Below, in pieces: positions 35,171-45,220 of a DNA stretch of 64,000 nt. Numbering within the stretch: the first letter of the stretch is position 1; each line of letters opens with the position of its first letter. The notes under the pieces were generated by a model. That model saw only the letters and a list, made by a program, of their open reading frames with translations, was not told the DNA's origin and made no database searches. The stretch is from Amorphophallus konjac (Eukaryota; Streptophyta; Magnoliopsida; Alismatales; Araceae): assembly GCA_022559845.1 (NCBI GenBank), contig CM040124.1, forward strand, positions 73,059,491 to 73,123,490. Direction: 5' to 3'. The translations under genes and the position numbers were made by a program.

Positions 35171-35947
35171 AAATCGGATGCCCGGTTTGAGCTCGGCGCT
35201 CAAACTTCATTTTTAAAATACACTTAGTTCAAATGAACTGTTAGGACGGGTCCGGGGGTCTAAAATTCGAAATACCGGTCGGATGGCCGTGCCGATCATT
35301 CCAATACGACCGGGGAGATGAAAGTGACTTGTCAGAACTGACGGAATCCAAATCGGATGCCCGGTTTGAGCTCGGCGCTCAAACTTCATTTTTAAAATAC
35401 ACTTAGTTCAAATGAACTGTTAGGACGGGGCATTTGGTTCTAAAATCTGAAATACCGGTCGGATGGTCGTGCCGATCATTCCAATACGACCGGGGAGATG
35501 AAAGTGACTTGTCAGAACTGACGGAATCCAAATCGGATGCCCGGTTTGAGCTCGGCGCTCAAACTTCATTTTTAAAATACACTTAGTTCAAATGAACTGT
35601 TAGGACGGGGCATTTGGTTCTAAAATCTGAAATACCGGTCGGATGGCCGTGCCGATCATTCCAATACGACCGGGGATATGAAAGTGACTTGTCAGAACTG
35701 ACGGAATCCAAATCGGATGCCCGGTTTGAGCTCGGCGCTCAAACTTCATTTTTAAAATACACTTAGTTCAAATGAACTGTTAGGACGGGTCCGGGGGTCT
35801 AAAATTCGAAATACCGGTCGGATGGCCGTGCCGATCATTCCAATACGACCGGGGAGATGAAAGTGACTTGTCAGAACTGACGGAATCCAAATCGGATGCC
35901 CGGTTTGAGCTCGGCGCTCAAACTTCATTTTTAAAATACACTTAGTT
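35171..35947 (+). repeat. 179/180-bp satellite array A (about 4.3 copies)
   Basis: The unit start AAATCGGATGCCCGG recurs at 35171, 35350, 35530, 35710 and 35889. Two monomer types differ at one site: 179 bp with GGGTCCGGGGGTCT, and 180 bp with GGGGCATTTGGTTCT. The array stops abruptly inside a monomer (CTTAGTT) where the internal CACTA terminus begins at 35948. It has the same orientation as array B. Confidence 0.95.
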
Positions 35948-36150
35948 CACTACAAGAAAAAGTGGCTATAGCGACCGAATTAGCGACCGATTTAATCGGT
36001 CTCTAGTCGGTCCCAAATAGAGACCAATTCGGAGACCGAAATAATCGGTCGCATTACTGAGACCGTTTCAGCGACCGCATGTATATCGGTCGCTAATAGG
36101 TCGCTATTATTGCGACCGAATTAACTTCGGTCTCCAGTCGGTCGCTGATG
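35948..36150 (+). repeat. Second (internal) left terminus of CACTA 1
   Basis: CACTACAAGAAAAAGTGGC and the following GCGACCGA-type repeats closely match the outer left end at 32238. The 3 bases before it (GTT) do not match the GTA after the right end, so the outer end forms the flanked pair. It marks nesting or recombination between two copies of the family. Confidence 0.88.
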
Positions 36151-36384
36151 CCGTTATACTTCCTACTACGACCCCCGCCCGCCCGAGCCCTCCCGCCCGA
36201 GCCCCCCCCCTCCCGCCCGAGCCCCCTTCCCCTGCGGCCCCCTCTCCGCCCTAGCCCCCCTCCCCGCTCCCGCCCGAGCCCCCTCCGCCGGAGCCCCCCC
36301 TCCGCCCGAGCCCTCCCGCCCGAGCCCTCCTCCGCCGGAGCCCCCCTCCTCCGCCCGAGCCCTCCCGCCCGAGCCCCCCTCCTC

Positions 36385-36645
36385 CTCCGTATAGTGGCCG
36401 CTCACGGCGACAAGGTGCTCCCACTCCGATAGCTCCATGCAGGGAAACTCGTCGCCTCTGCAGCCGAGCCAGTGGGAGAGGACGACCGCGCCGCCGACGA
36501 TCTGGATGGAGTTTACTCTCTCCCCGTCGTGTGCCACGATGATGTGCCTCAGCTCGCCCCGGAGGGACTCGTCCCAGACCTCGTATGGCCAGTCGCGGCG
36601 GCGCTCCGGGCCGCAGGACTCGAGCTTGAGGACGGTCCCCCCGGA
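36385..36645 (-). pseudogene. Captured fragment resembling a jacalin-like lectin domain
   Basis: On the minus strand a GC-rich frame reads GTVLKLESCG, then IIVAHDGERVNSIQ, WLGCRGDEF, and HLVAVSGHY. The order and spacing (a beta-strand with H-G-x-x-(I/V)-x-SIQ, then a G-x-GxE/DxF segment, then EHL-x-x-VSGHY) are those of jacalin-related lectins, which bind mannose or galactose. Only about one domain's core is present, with no start, no clean exon edges seen, and a GC-rich simple sequence downstream (36148-36385). It lies opposite in strand to the neighbouring beta-galactosidase exons and inside CACTA 1, so capture is inferred. The family call rests on motif memory. Confidence 0.5.
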
Positions 36646-37069
36646 CAGAGGCTTGTGCACGTTCTTCTGCTGCTGGTTGCCGCAGGGATGGTGCAAGGAG
36701 AGCCGCGTGTTGCACGCACCCCCGCCTTTGTATATGTCTGTTTGTTTCCGATTCCACTTCTCAGAGGAAAATATTGTTCGCAATCCTCGATTCCGGGTTA
36801 TTCGGGTTTTGTTAAACACTGGTTTCATCGTGATTCTGATTTGATTAATGGAATAGAAACATTCAGCTTGCACACAGCATCCCAATTATGTCAATTCAGA
36901 AAATTTGTACGTATTAGGTGTTGTTTGTTTACATGCAACTTTCCCGATTTTAGAATCATCGGTTTTGAAAATTAATAGATTCTTTAATTTCAAAATCAAC
37001 AATATTTTTTTTTACTATTGTCTAGTTTATTGTGCTTTCAACTCATTTCTTATGATATGTTGTTGGCAG

Positions 37070-39557
37070 GCTCATGTTTTCTCTTCGCAAACTGGAGACT
37101 GTGCTGCTTTCCTCTCTAACTATGATCCTAATTCCATCGTGAGAGTTATGTTTAACAACATGCATTACACCTTGCCACCCTGGTCAAGCAGCATCCTTCC
37201 TGACTGCAGAAATGTAGTATTTAATACTGCAAAGGTATGTGATACAAACCACTGGAGAAGAATGTTTTTTCTCATTATTAATCGTGTCTTGTAAATCATC
37301 TGCATAAAATTTTCTTTACGTCCCCATTTTGGATTTCTTGGTGGCTTCATGTGTACCCCATAGTGTAAATAGAATAAACAGCACTATCAATTCCTGTGTC
37401 TAGTTTAGATCATATGTGCATGGCGAAGCTATGTTCAGCATGCTTTGCTGTTCCTAAACATTTTACCAAATAGTTATATATTTTTTTGTATATTGCTTAA
37501 GCTAACTCTCCTTTCACCATATAGGTCGGAGTTCAAACGTCACAAATGCAAATGATGGCAACTAATGAATTATCACTGTCATGGGAAAGGTACGATGAGG
37601 AGATCATTTCCATGGGAGATAATTCTTTATTCACCACAGTTGGACTATTAGAGCAGATAAATGTGACAAGGGATATGACAGACTATTTGTGGTACATTAC
37701 CAGGTGAGCATCAGGACCAGCATAAATATCCTGCTAAAATGGGTATATTTGGAGAATTCGTAACCTTAGTTTCTATATTCCTTTTTCCTCCACTTGTCGC
37801 CTTTGCATTTCATCACTCTTTAACATGATTTATGCTTCCTGGATGATGAAAGTACCGAATGCTCTAATGTCAGAATGCTACGGATCTCTGCACTGCCTAG
37901 TCTTGATTTGGATACACCAGCCATATTCACCTTGGCAAGGATTTTTCGGTGACCTCCTATTTAAAATTCTTTGATTCCAGCGTCGACATTAGTGCATCAG
38001 AAGCTTTTCTCAATGGAGGCCAACTTCCAAATATCATCGTGCAGTCCGCTGGCCATGCTTTGCATGTTTTCGTCAATGGGGAACTCTCAGGTGGATTTAC
38101 TAATTTCCCATTCTGGCCAAATTATTAAGTGTTACAAGTAAATTTTATAAAAACAAGGACATTCAAGTTCTGATTTTGTGATTCCAACAGGATCCACTTA
38201 TGGGAACAGGGAGAATAGGAGGATTACCTATAATGGTAATGTGAAGCTGCGTGCTGGATCAAATAGAATCGCTCTGCTGAGCGTGGCTGTTGGACTGCCA
38301 GTCAGTAACTCCTACCTATGTTTGTTGTTTTACTCAGAAGCTAGACTTTAAGGAAACTTACACACTGGGGAAGAAACTTACATTAATCTGTCTTTCCCCT
38401 TTTTTAATGAAGAATGTTGGAACACACTATAGGAATTGGAATACTGGAGTTCTAGGTCCAGTCGTTCTTCATGGTCTGAGTGAAGGAAGAAGAGACTTAA
38501 CATGGCAGAACTGGTCCTATCAGGTCCTTTTTATTTTTCTTTGAACAGTTATGCATTCATAAATTGGAAGTCGTATGAGCTCATTGCGTTTTTTTTCTTT
38601 CTTTCTTTTAACATAGGTTGGTCTCAAAGGGGAAGCTATGAATATCAACTCTCTAGAGGGAACTTCATCAGTGGAATGGATGCAAGGGGCATTTGCAGCT
38701 CAACATCAGCAACCATTAACATGGTACAAGGTAACATATGGGCATCAACTCGCTCTTACTGAATTACAACTGTTTTGGCAACTAGAGTTTATGTCTTAAG
38801 TTTTTTCAGGCTTCCTTCAATGCACCTGGAGGAGACGAGCCATTGGCCCTGGACATGGGTAGCATGGGAAAGGGCCAAATATGGATAAATGGACAAAGCA
38901 TAGGAAGATATTGGAACGCATATGCACCAAATGGCAATTGTAACGGGTGTACTTATGCCGGAACATATCGGCCTCCAAAGTGTCAGACTGGTTGTGGTCA
39001 GCCTACACAGCGGTGGTAAGGGAGCATTAACTAAATTGTATTGCTTTTTTGTGTTGAACTTAATTTCTTTAGCACTTTTATGTTCCTTTTTCTTAATGGA
39101 TGATCCTCTGAAGATTCTTCCCTCTTTTGTGTGGGACTACCTAATGCACATCCCTGTCCTTCGTCATTCAAAATGGTGCTTACCATCCAAATCAATTTCG
39201 AGGTTTCCATGCAGCAAGTTTACAATTTGCACTAGTTGTAACGTGTTATGCTTTCCCAGGTATCACGTGCCGCGATCCTGGTTACAGCCAACCAGAAACC
39301 TTCTAGTAGTTTTCGAGGAGCTCGGAGGCGATTTTTCTGCTGATTCTGACACCCCTTGCTTTTATTTTATCAAGCAGGCACTACCTGCGCTTGTCCCTAT
39401 GCTGTTGGAGACACTCCTTAAGCAAGAAGACGACCAAGATCAGGATGAAGGAGTTTGGAATCTTGCAATGGCTGGAGGAACATGCTTGGGTTCTCCACTA
39501 AAGAGATTGGGAAGACTGAATACAATATATAGGAATCATTTCGGTGGCATCTTTTAG
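37070..39557 (+). CDS. Captured chimeric gene: GH35 beta-galactosidase C-terminal region fused in frame to an importin-beta fragment
   Basis: Eight exons can be drawn with GT/AG borders: 37070-37234, 37525-37703, 37981-38090, 38191-38300, 38413-38523, 38617-38730, 38810-39015 and 39260-39557. Phases agree and there is no internal stop, giving 430 residues. Landmarks of plant GH35 C-terminal beta-sandwich domains are clear: [93 protein letters not shown] and RSWLQPTRN. The N-terminal catalytic barrel with its two glutamates is missing. After FEELGGD (about 39332) the exon switches to importin-beta and then to ~20 unrelated residues before TAG. No certain start exists; an in-frame ATG at 36905 lies in intron-like sequence. 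Flanking CACTA ends and satellites show this is a transposon passenger. Expression is unknown. Confidence 0.75.
39330..39490 (+). pseudogene. Importin-beta (karyopherin beta-1) fragment within the chimeric last exon
   Basis: The frame reads [19 protein letters not shown], then [17 protein letters not shown] and [12 protein letters not shown]. This is a highly conserved HEAT-repeat stretch of importin subunit beta-1, the nuclear import receptor. It starts at GGCGAT, which also encodes the GD expected of beta-galactosidase (LGGD), so the join may have used short shared sequence. It ends abruptly after TCLG. It is in frame with the preceding beta-galactosidase exon. Confidence 0.85.
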
Positions 39558-40515
39558 CAGATCCTTTTTGTTGGAATGATCATGACGCTATCAAGTGAGA
39601 ATATGGTGTGTTAATTTGCTCATAGTACGTTGGGGCCGGTACTGATCCATTAAAATTATCAATCTTCTTAATTAGCTAGCTAGTGTGCCAATCTCTTCCC
39701 CAATGAAGGGCCCCAAACAAACAGCCATTAAATTATATATATAGTGCCGCCCTCATAATTGTCAAGCACCTGCCTTCAAACCGCGTGCAACTTTATGCAT
39801 GTAATCGGCATCAAATATTAATTACTCGCGAATAGCATATACAGGGGCAACAGATTATGTTCCATCTGTAGAGCCCCCCGCACAGTCCATTGTCACCCAC
39901 ACATACATGTCAAGGAGTTCATGCATCAAAGCCATAAGGATGCTCTCTGAAACTTTTGGATATACACATGGAGATGCCCATAGCTAGCTAGCCAGTCCCA
40001 ATTAATTCTTGCCCGCTGAGAGGATCGACATGAGAAAGGTTTTTGTCATATGTACTAATTACAACATCACACAATCATGCATGTTAGTTTAAGATCGTAT
40101 TACAAATGAAAGGGGAATTGAAGCTCTCAGTGCACAGACGACGTCGCTTTGGCCACTGGCAGCTGGAGATATACCAAGGGTCAGCAGTAAGTTTGCCATG
40201 CATATGCTGGTGGCATCTATGAACAACCTCCTCCAAAAGGCAAGATGCTGAACCAGCAGCAAGAAAAAAGGAGCCTGCCTTTCCCCCCCACAATTAATTA
40301 AAGTTGTCACTTCAACTGGAATTCCCTGCAAAATCTAAGTCCCAACTTTACCAAAGAGAAGAATATGTACTGTTGATCAGAAATGATGAGGGGGGGGTGT
40401 GTGTGTGAGAACAACAAAGAACAAGCTGCATGGGTGATGGGAGAGCTCTTTTAATTATATATATATTGGATATATGCCAACATCTTTAGATTAAAAGCAT
40501 CGATCTGCAAGTTGG
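39558..40515. other. Interior of CACTA 1 after the chimera; no gene identified
   Basis: AT-rich sequence with many GCTAGC and TAATTAA words. A minus-strand frame at 40331-40089 contains an odd Cys/His/Trp-rich stretch (HRCHQHMHGKL; WYISSCQWPKRRR) that might be another captured exon, but I recognise no family. A short GT run occurs near 40398. Confidence 0.4.
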
Positions 40516-41902
40516 TGGAATCCAAGTCGGATGGCCGTGCCGATCATTCCAATACGACCGGGGAGATGAAAGTGACTTGTCAGAACTGACGGAATCCAAA
40601 TCGGATGCCCGGTTTGAGCTCGGCGCTCAAACTTCATTTTTAAAATACACTTAGTTCAAATGAACTGTTAGGACGGGTCCGGGGGTCTAAAATTCGAAAT
40701 ACCGGTCGGATGGCCGTGCCGATCATTCCAATACGACCGGGGAGATGAAAGTGACTTGTCAGAACTGACGGAATCCAAATCGGATGCCCGGTTTGAGCTC
40801 GGCGCTCAAACTTCATTTTTAAAATACACTTAGTTCAAATGAACTGTTAGGACGGGTCCGGGGGTCTAAAATCTGAAATACCGGTCGGATGGCCGTGCCG
40901 ATCATTCCAATACGACCGGGGAGATGAAAGTGACTTGTCAGAACTGACGGAATCCAAATCGGATGCCCGGTTTGAGCTCGGCGCTCAAACTTCATTTTTA
41001 AAATACACTTAGTTCAAATGAACTGTTAGGACGGGTCCGGGGGTCTAAAATTCGAAATACCGGTCGGATGGCCGTGCCGATCATTCCAATACGACCGGGG
41101 AGATGAAAGTGACTTGTCAGAACTGACGGAATCCAAATCGGATGCCCGGTTTGAGCTCGGCGCTCAAACTTCATTTTTAAAATACACTTAGTTCAAATGA
41201 ACTGTTAGGACGGGTCCGGGGGTCTAAAATTCGAAATACCGGTCGGATGGCCGTGCCGATCATTCCAATACGACCGGGGAGATGAAAGTGACTTGTCAGA
41301 ACTGACGGAATCCAAATCGGATGCCCGGTTTGAGCTCGGCGCTCAAACTTCATTTTTAAAATACACTTAGTTCAAATGAACTGTTAGGACGGGGCATTTG
41401 GTTCTAAAATCTGAAATACCGGTCGGATGGCCGTGCCGATCATTCCAATACGACCGGGGAGATGAAAGTGACTTGTCAGAACTGACGGAATCCAAATCGG
41501 ATGCCCGGTTTGAGCTCGGCGCTCAAACTTCATTTTTAAAATACACTTAGTTCAAATGAACTGTTAGGACGGGTCCGGGGGTCTAAAATTCGAAATACCG
41601 GTCGGATGGCCGTGCCGATCATTCCAATACGACCGGGGAGATGAAAGTGACTTGTCAGAACTGACGGAATCCAAATCGGATGCCCGGTTTGAGCTCGGCG
41701 CTCAAACTTCATTTTTAAAATACACTTAGTTCAAATGAACTGTTAGGACGGGTCCGGGGGTCTAAAATTCGAAATACCGGTCGGATGGCCGTGCCGATCA
41801 TTCCAATACGACCGGGGAGATGAAAGTGACTTGTCAGAACTGACGGAATCCAAATCGGATGCCCGGTTTGAGCTCGGCGCTCAAACTTCATTTTTAAAAT
41901 AC
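40516..41902 (+). repeat. 179/180-bp satellite array B (about 7.7 copies)
   Basis: Same monomer and orientation as array A. Unit starts AAATCGGATGCCCGG occur at 40598, 40777, 40956, 41135, 41314, 41494, 41673 and 41852. Six internal monomers are the 179-bp type and one (41314-41493) the 180-bp GGGGCATTTGG type. The two arrays bracket the captured gene block. Confidence 0.95.
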
Positions 41903-42069
41903 AAGATGAAATTTGAACTTATATTGGGTGTGTGTATTTATATATATGAAAATGAGCTGGCTTAAACTATTGGCATACTCTTGTTAATGCTTGATTTCTT
42001 TATTAAGTCTTGTTAATGCTTGATTTCTTTATTAAGGATTTGATTATAATTTTTTTAAATGATATACAG

Positions 42070-42162
42070 GATCATCCGTCGCGAGATGTTGGACGAGACG
42101 ACGACCAGGATGATGTTGGACGAGACGACGACCAGGATGAGACATATGTGGAGGATTTGTGA
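42070..42162 (+). pseudogene. Possible last exon relic of a CACTA protein
   Basis: After an AG acceptor (ATATACAG) a 30-codon acidic frame carries two copies of DVGRDDDQD and ends ETYVEDL-stop. It is followed by AT-rich, UTR-like sequence. Acidic C-termini are common in CACTA-encoded proteins, but this is only suggestive. Confidence 0.35.
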
Positions 42163-42439
42163 TTTTATTTTAGTTGTGTATGTTGTCATTTTATTATTAT
42201 GGATGTATGATTAATTTGTGATTTTATTTTAATTGTGTGTAATTTGAGGTTCGTGGAGATTGTGATCCGTGTAGTTGATTTATTATTGTTTTATGAAATT
42301 GTTATTTATCAGGTGTTTGTATGTGATGAATTTGAGATTTGTCGATATTGTTGTCTGTGTAGTTGATTTTATATTTATGTTATGAATTTGTTATTTATCA
42401 GGTAATTTATTTATCAGTTTAAATAAATTTTTAAAAAAA

Positions 42440-42855
42440 AAATAATGCAAAATTAGCGACCGCATGGAGACTGAATTGCGACCGAATAGCGACTATACGT
42501 TATATTTCTTTTATTAAATAATTATACTTGGCGACCGACTAGCGACCGAATTGAGACCGAATAAATCCGATAGGTTAATTTTATTTTTAAAAATACAACA
42601 TAATTAGAGACCGAATAGCGACCGAATTGAGACCGACTAATTAGCGACCAATCAGGCGACCGATTATAATCGGTCTCTGATAACGACTGATACTGCGACC
42701 GAATTATGTCGGTCGCTATATAGCGACTATTATATAGCGACCGACATATTCGGTCGCTATATAGTCTCTGCTCGGTCGCAATGCAGATTTGCGACCGAAC
42801 TACGACTGAATAGCGACCGCTAGGTCGGTCGCTATCTGCGATTTTTCTTGTAGTG
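42440..42855 (-). repeat. Right subterminal repeats and terminus of CACTA 1
   Basis: Dense GCGACCGA/TCGGTCGC words in both orientations, including GCGACCGACATATTCGGTCGC, end in TTTTTCTTGTAGTG. The next three bases are GTA, matching the left flank. Confidence 0.92.
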
Positions 42856-43411
42856 GTAGTACGGAGCAGCAATTAACACACTATTAATTTATAGCTGAGA
42901 CTGTGGACTGTGGAGTAGGCAATTATGAGATCCAAACACGTTTATCATAATTCTTCCTGTTTGTCTACATTTCATTTTCTTGCAGCATGCAGCTCCGATA
43001 CATGTTGTGGCAGCTGCCCATGCACCAATGATCAATCACATTATTAATGATGGGCAATGCTGCACGTACGATCGACGGCTAATTAAGCTGATTGATGCAC
43101 GTACGGCCAGGCCGGTGGCTAGCTGCTGCCCACCCAGCTGGTGAAGTTGGAGGGGATCGATCGAGCAGAATCGGAGGGATTCACGAATTCACTTGTCCGC
43201 GGAAGTCGTCCTGCATTTCCAGGAACTCGACCACTTGAGCCTTGAGAGCGAAAAATGGGACGTGTCCATGGAGAAATAGTAACCGCATGCTCACTCACCG
43301 CCCATGCATGGCATCCTTCAGGTGTGGCTGCTATATATATTGCTCCCACGAGGACGTCTTGAAGGCCGGCCGCCCGTTTTTATCCGGAGTTCTAGGTTAC
43401 TGATCGGACAG
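42856..43411. other. Flank between CACTA 1 and the solo LTR; no gene called
   Basis: Unique-looking sequence with many GCATGC/TGCACGTACG words and a GC-richer part (43110-43270). The minus frame at 43349-43119 is unrecognised. Confidence 0.4.
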
Positions 43412-43994
43412 TGTTAGAGGATGTGTATCTGAAGCGGAAGTCATCTCACACGTGAGAAGAAAGACGACGAGAAAAGAGTTCCACGCACACGAACGTCGAA
43501 AAGGGAGATACACAATCCAAATGATCTTTTTCTGATTTCCTCTTTCTATCTCTCGTAACTATGTCCCAATTTAATGGAGAGTTGAACACATATATATAGA
43601 GAGGAGAGACCAATCTCAATTGGATCTAAAATAAGATTCACCCATAACATGATCCTAATAGACACTTAATGAGTTAAGACCATTAATTATATTTCTTTAG
43701 CTGAACCTCTCGATGTATTTAGATGTATGAGGCCTAACACAAGTGGACTACCATATTAAGATAAAACCCAACACCGAGCTCTATAGAGCGGCTCTTTGAA
43801 CCTGACCCTCATGCAATATTCAAGCGGTGATTCACTTAACCATTCGGAAGGGATACTCATATATACTCATCCATGCATGTTCTAGCATTATATTGAGGTT
43901 TACCAATCCAGATGATCAACTAACTCTGTGCAGGACCACATGCAGAGCCAAACCGAAATAAAACTATGCATTAATGTGATTATGAGTAACAACA
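43412..43994 (-). mobile_element. Solo LTR of a copia-type retrotransposon
   Basis: Bounded by TGTTAGAGG and GTAACAACA and flanked by GACAG on both sides (43407-43411; 43996-44000, with one extra A on the right). The minus strand begins TGTTGTTACTCAT, with a TATA-like CTATATATATGTG near 43595. No internal region is attached, so it arose by LTR-LTR recombination. Confidence 0.75.
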
Positions 43995-44931
43995 AGACAG
44001 CCCGTGTTTCAGGGAGCTAAACTTGTGAATTATCGTCTAGAAAGGGGTGCTGCCGCCACCACCGGTGAGGAAATGGAGGGGCCGCTGTGGCTTCTCCGAC
44101 ACCCGACACTCTGCAACAACAAATGCATCGGCGCGGTCACTTTCGTTCAAGGCAGCGCCCAACCAGGCGGGAATCGGCCGGGCCATCTACGACGTTCTGG
44201 CAGGAATCGACCAGTCATTGCCTTGAGAGTGACGTCTTGGTGGGAATCGACGAGGCCATCTATGACGGCGGTGGCCGCCGAAGGGGGTCTCCCTCTCCGA
44301 GAGTGAGAGAGAGAGAGAGAGAGAGAGATATGAAGATGAAGGAAGACTTTAACGAGGTGGGAGAAAAAATATTTTTTGAAATATTCTATTTTTTAGATAG
44401 CAGTTAACTCGAGAGATTTTTTATTAAAAATTTGAAAGTTTTTAAGATTTTTGACTAAATAAATAGATTAGGAGTTTTTTTCCTGATTTTGAAATTTTTT
44501 AGAAGCTTGAAACTAAAAATAATCCCAAACAATTAGTGTAGCCACTCTTATTCAATTAATTGCTATATTACAAATAAAAGCCAAATAAGATTTGTGAGGA
44601 TCTTATTGATACTTTTCCCACTCTTCGAAAGTTGATGATATGCAATCCTTCCTTCAAGCTTGTATTTGTTGCAACCTTAGTATGGGTTCGGAAGCAATAA
44701 ACATTCACGGCATGAAACATCATGACCATATCTATCATATGAAATCATGGTTTTACCAGAGTTATACAAATAAACTATACAACAGAAGTTAATTCATCGT
44801 CTTCTCTTCAAGCTAATATTTTGAGGGATGAAAAGGCGAAAAAGACCACTCCAGGAACATCCTATTAATTAACTATTAAACTTTCTAAAAGGAATTGAAG
44901 GATTAACCACTAATTACCGCAATCCTAGCTA
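43995..44931. other. Flank between solo LTR and CACTA 2; no gene called
   Basis: 44040-44300 is a GC-rich open stretch whose right half matches 31806-31935; product unrecognised. A GA microsatellite follows (44304-44328). The rest (44340-44931) is AT-rich with no visible coding. Confidence 0.45.
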
Positions 44932-45220
44932 CACTACAAGAAATTTGATTTATAACAACAAAAAAAATTACAAGGTAAAAAAATTGTTGTAATAAATGAC
45001 ATATAAAAATGAAATTTAAATATTGTTGTTAATAAATATAAGGTATTATTATTAATAACAAAGGTTAAAATTTTGTTGTTATTTTTACAAAAATAATAAC
45101 AAATAAAAAAGTATTGTAAAAACTTTTTCATTTTATAACAAAATATTACACTTTGTTGTAATTAGTTACATCTTTATTTTTACTAACAATCTAAACTCGT
45201 TGTAAAAAACCCAAACCGCT
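44932..45220 (+). repeat. Left terminus and subterminal repeats of CACTA 2
   Basis: The inverted repeat is followed by about a dozen TTGTTGT/ATAACAAA words in mixed orientation over 280 bp. It ends where a GC-rich passenger segment begins. Confidence 0.85.

Larger units (their letters stand above)
32238..42855. mobile_element. CACTA (En/Spm) transposon 1, non-autonomous, carrying host gene fragments
   Basis: The left end CACTACAAGAAAAA (32238) and right end TTTTTCTTGTAGTG (42855) form the canonical CACTA inverted repeat. They are flanked by a perfect 3-bp duplication GTA (32235-32237 and 42856-42858). Subterminal zones are packed with GCGACCGA/TCGGTCGC words in both orientations, as in other CACTA families. 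No intact transposase is present; a short acidic coding tail at 42070-42162 may be a relic. Inside are a G-rich minisatellite, two arrays of a 179-bp satellite, an internal second left terminus at 35948, and fragments of at least three host genes. Confidence 0.92.

Noticed and set aside
35171..41902. CRISPR-like array
   Set aside because: Units are ~180 bp and contiguous without variable spacers; this is a eukaryotic satellite.
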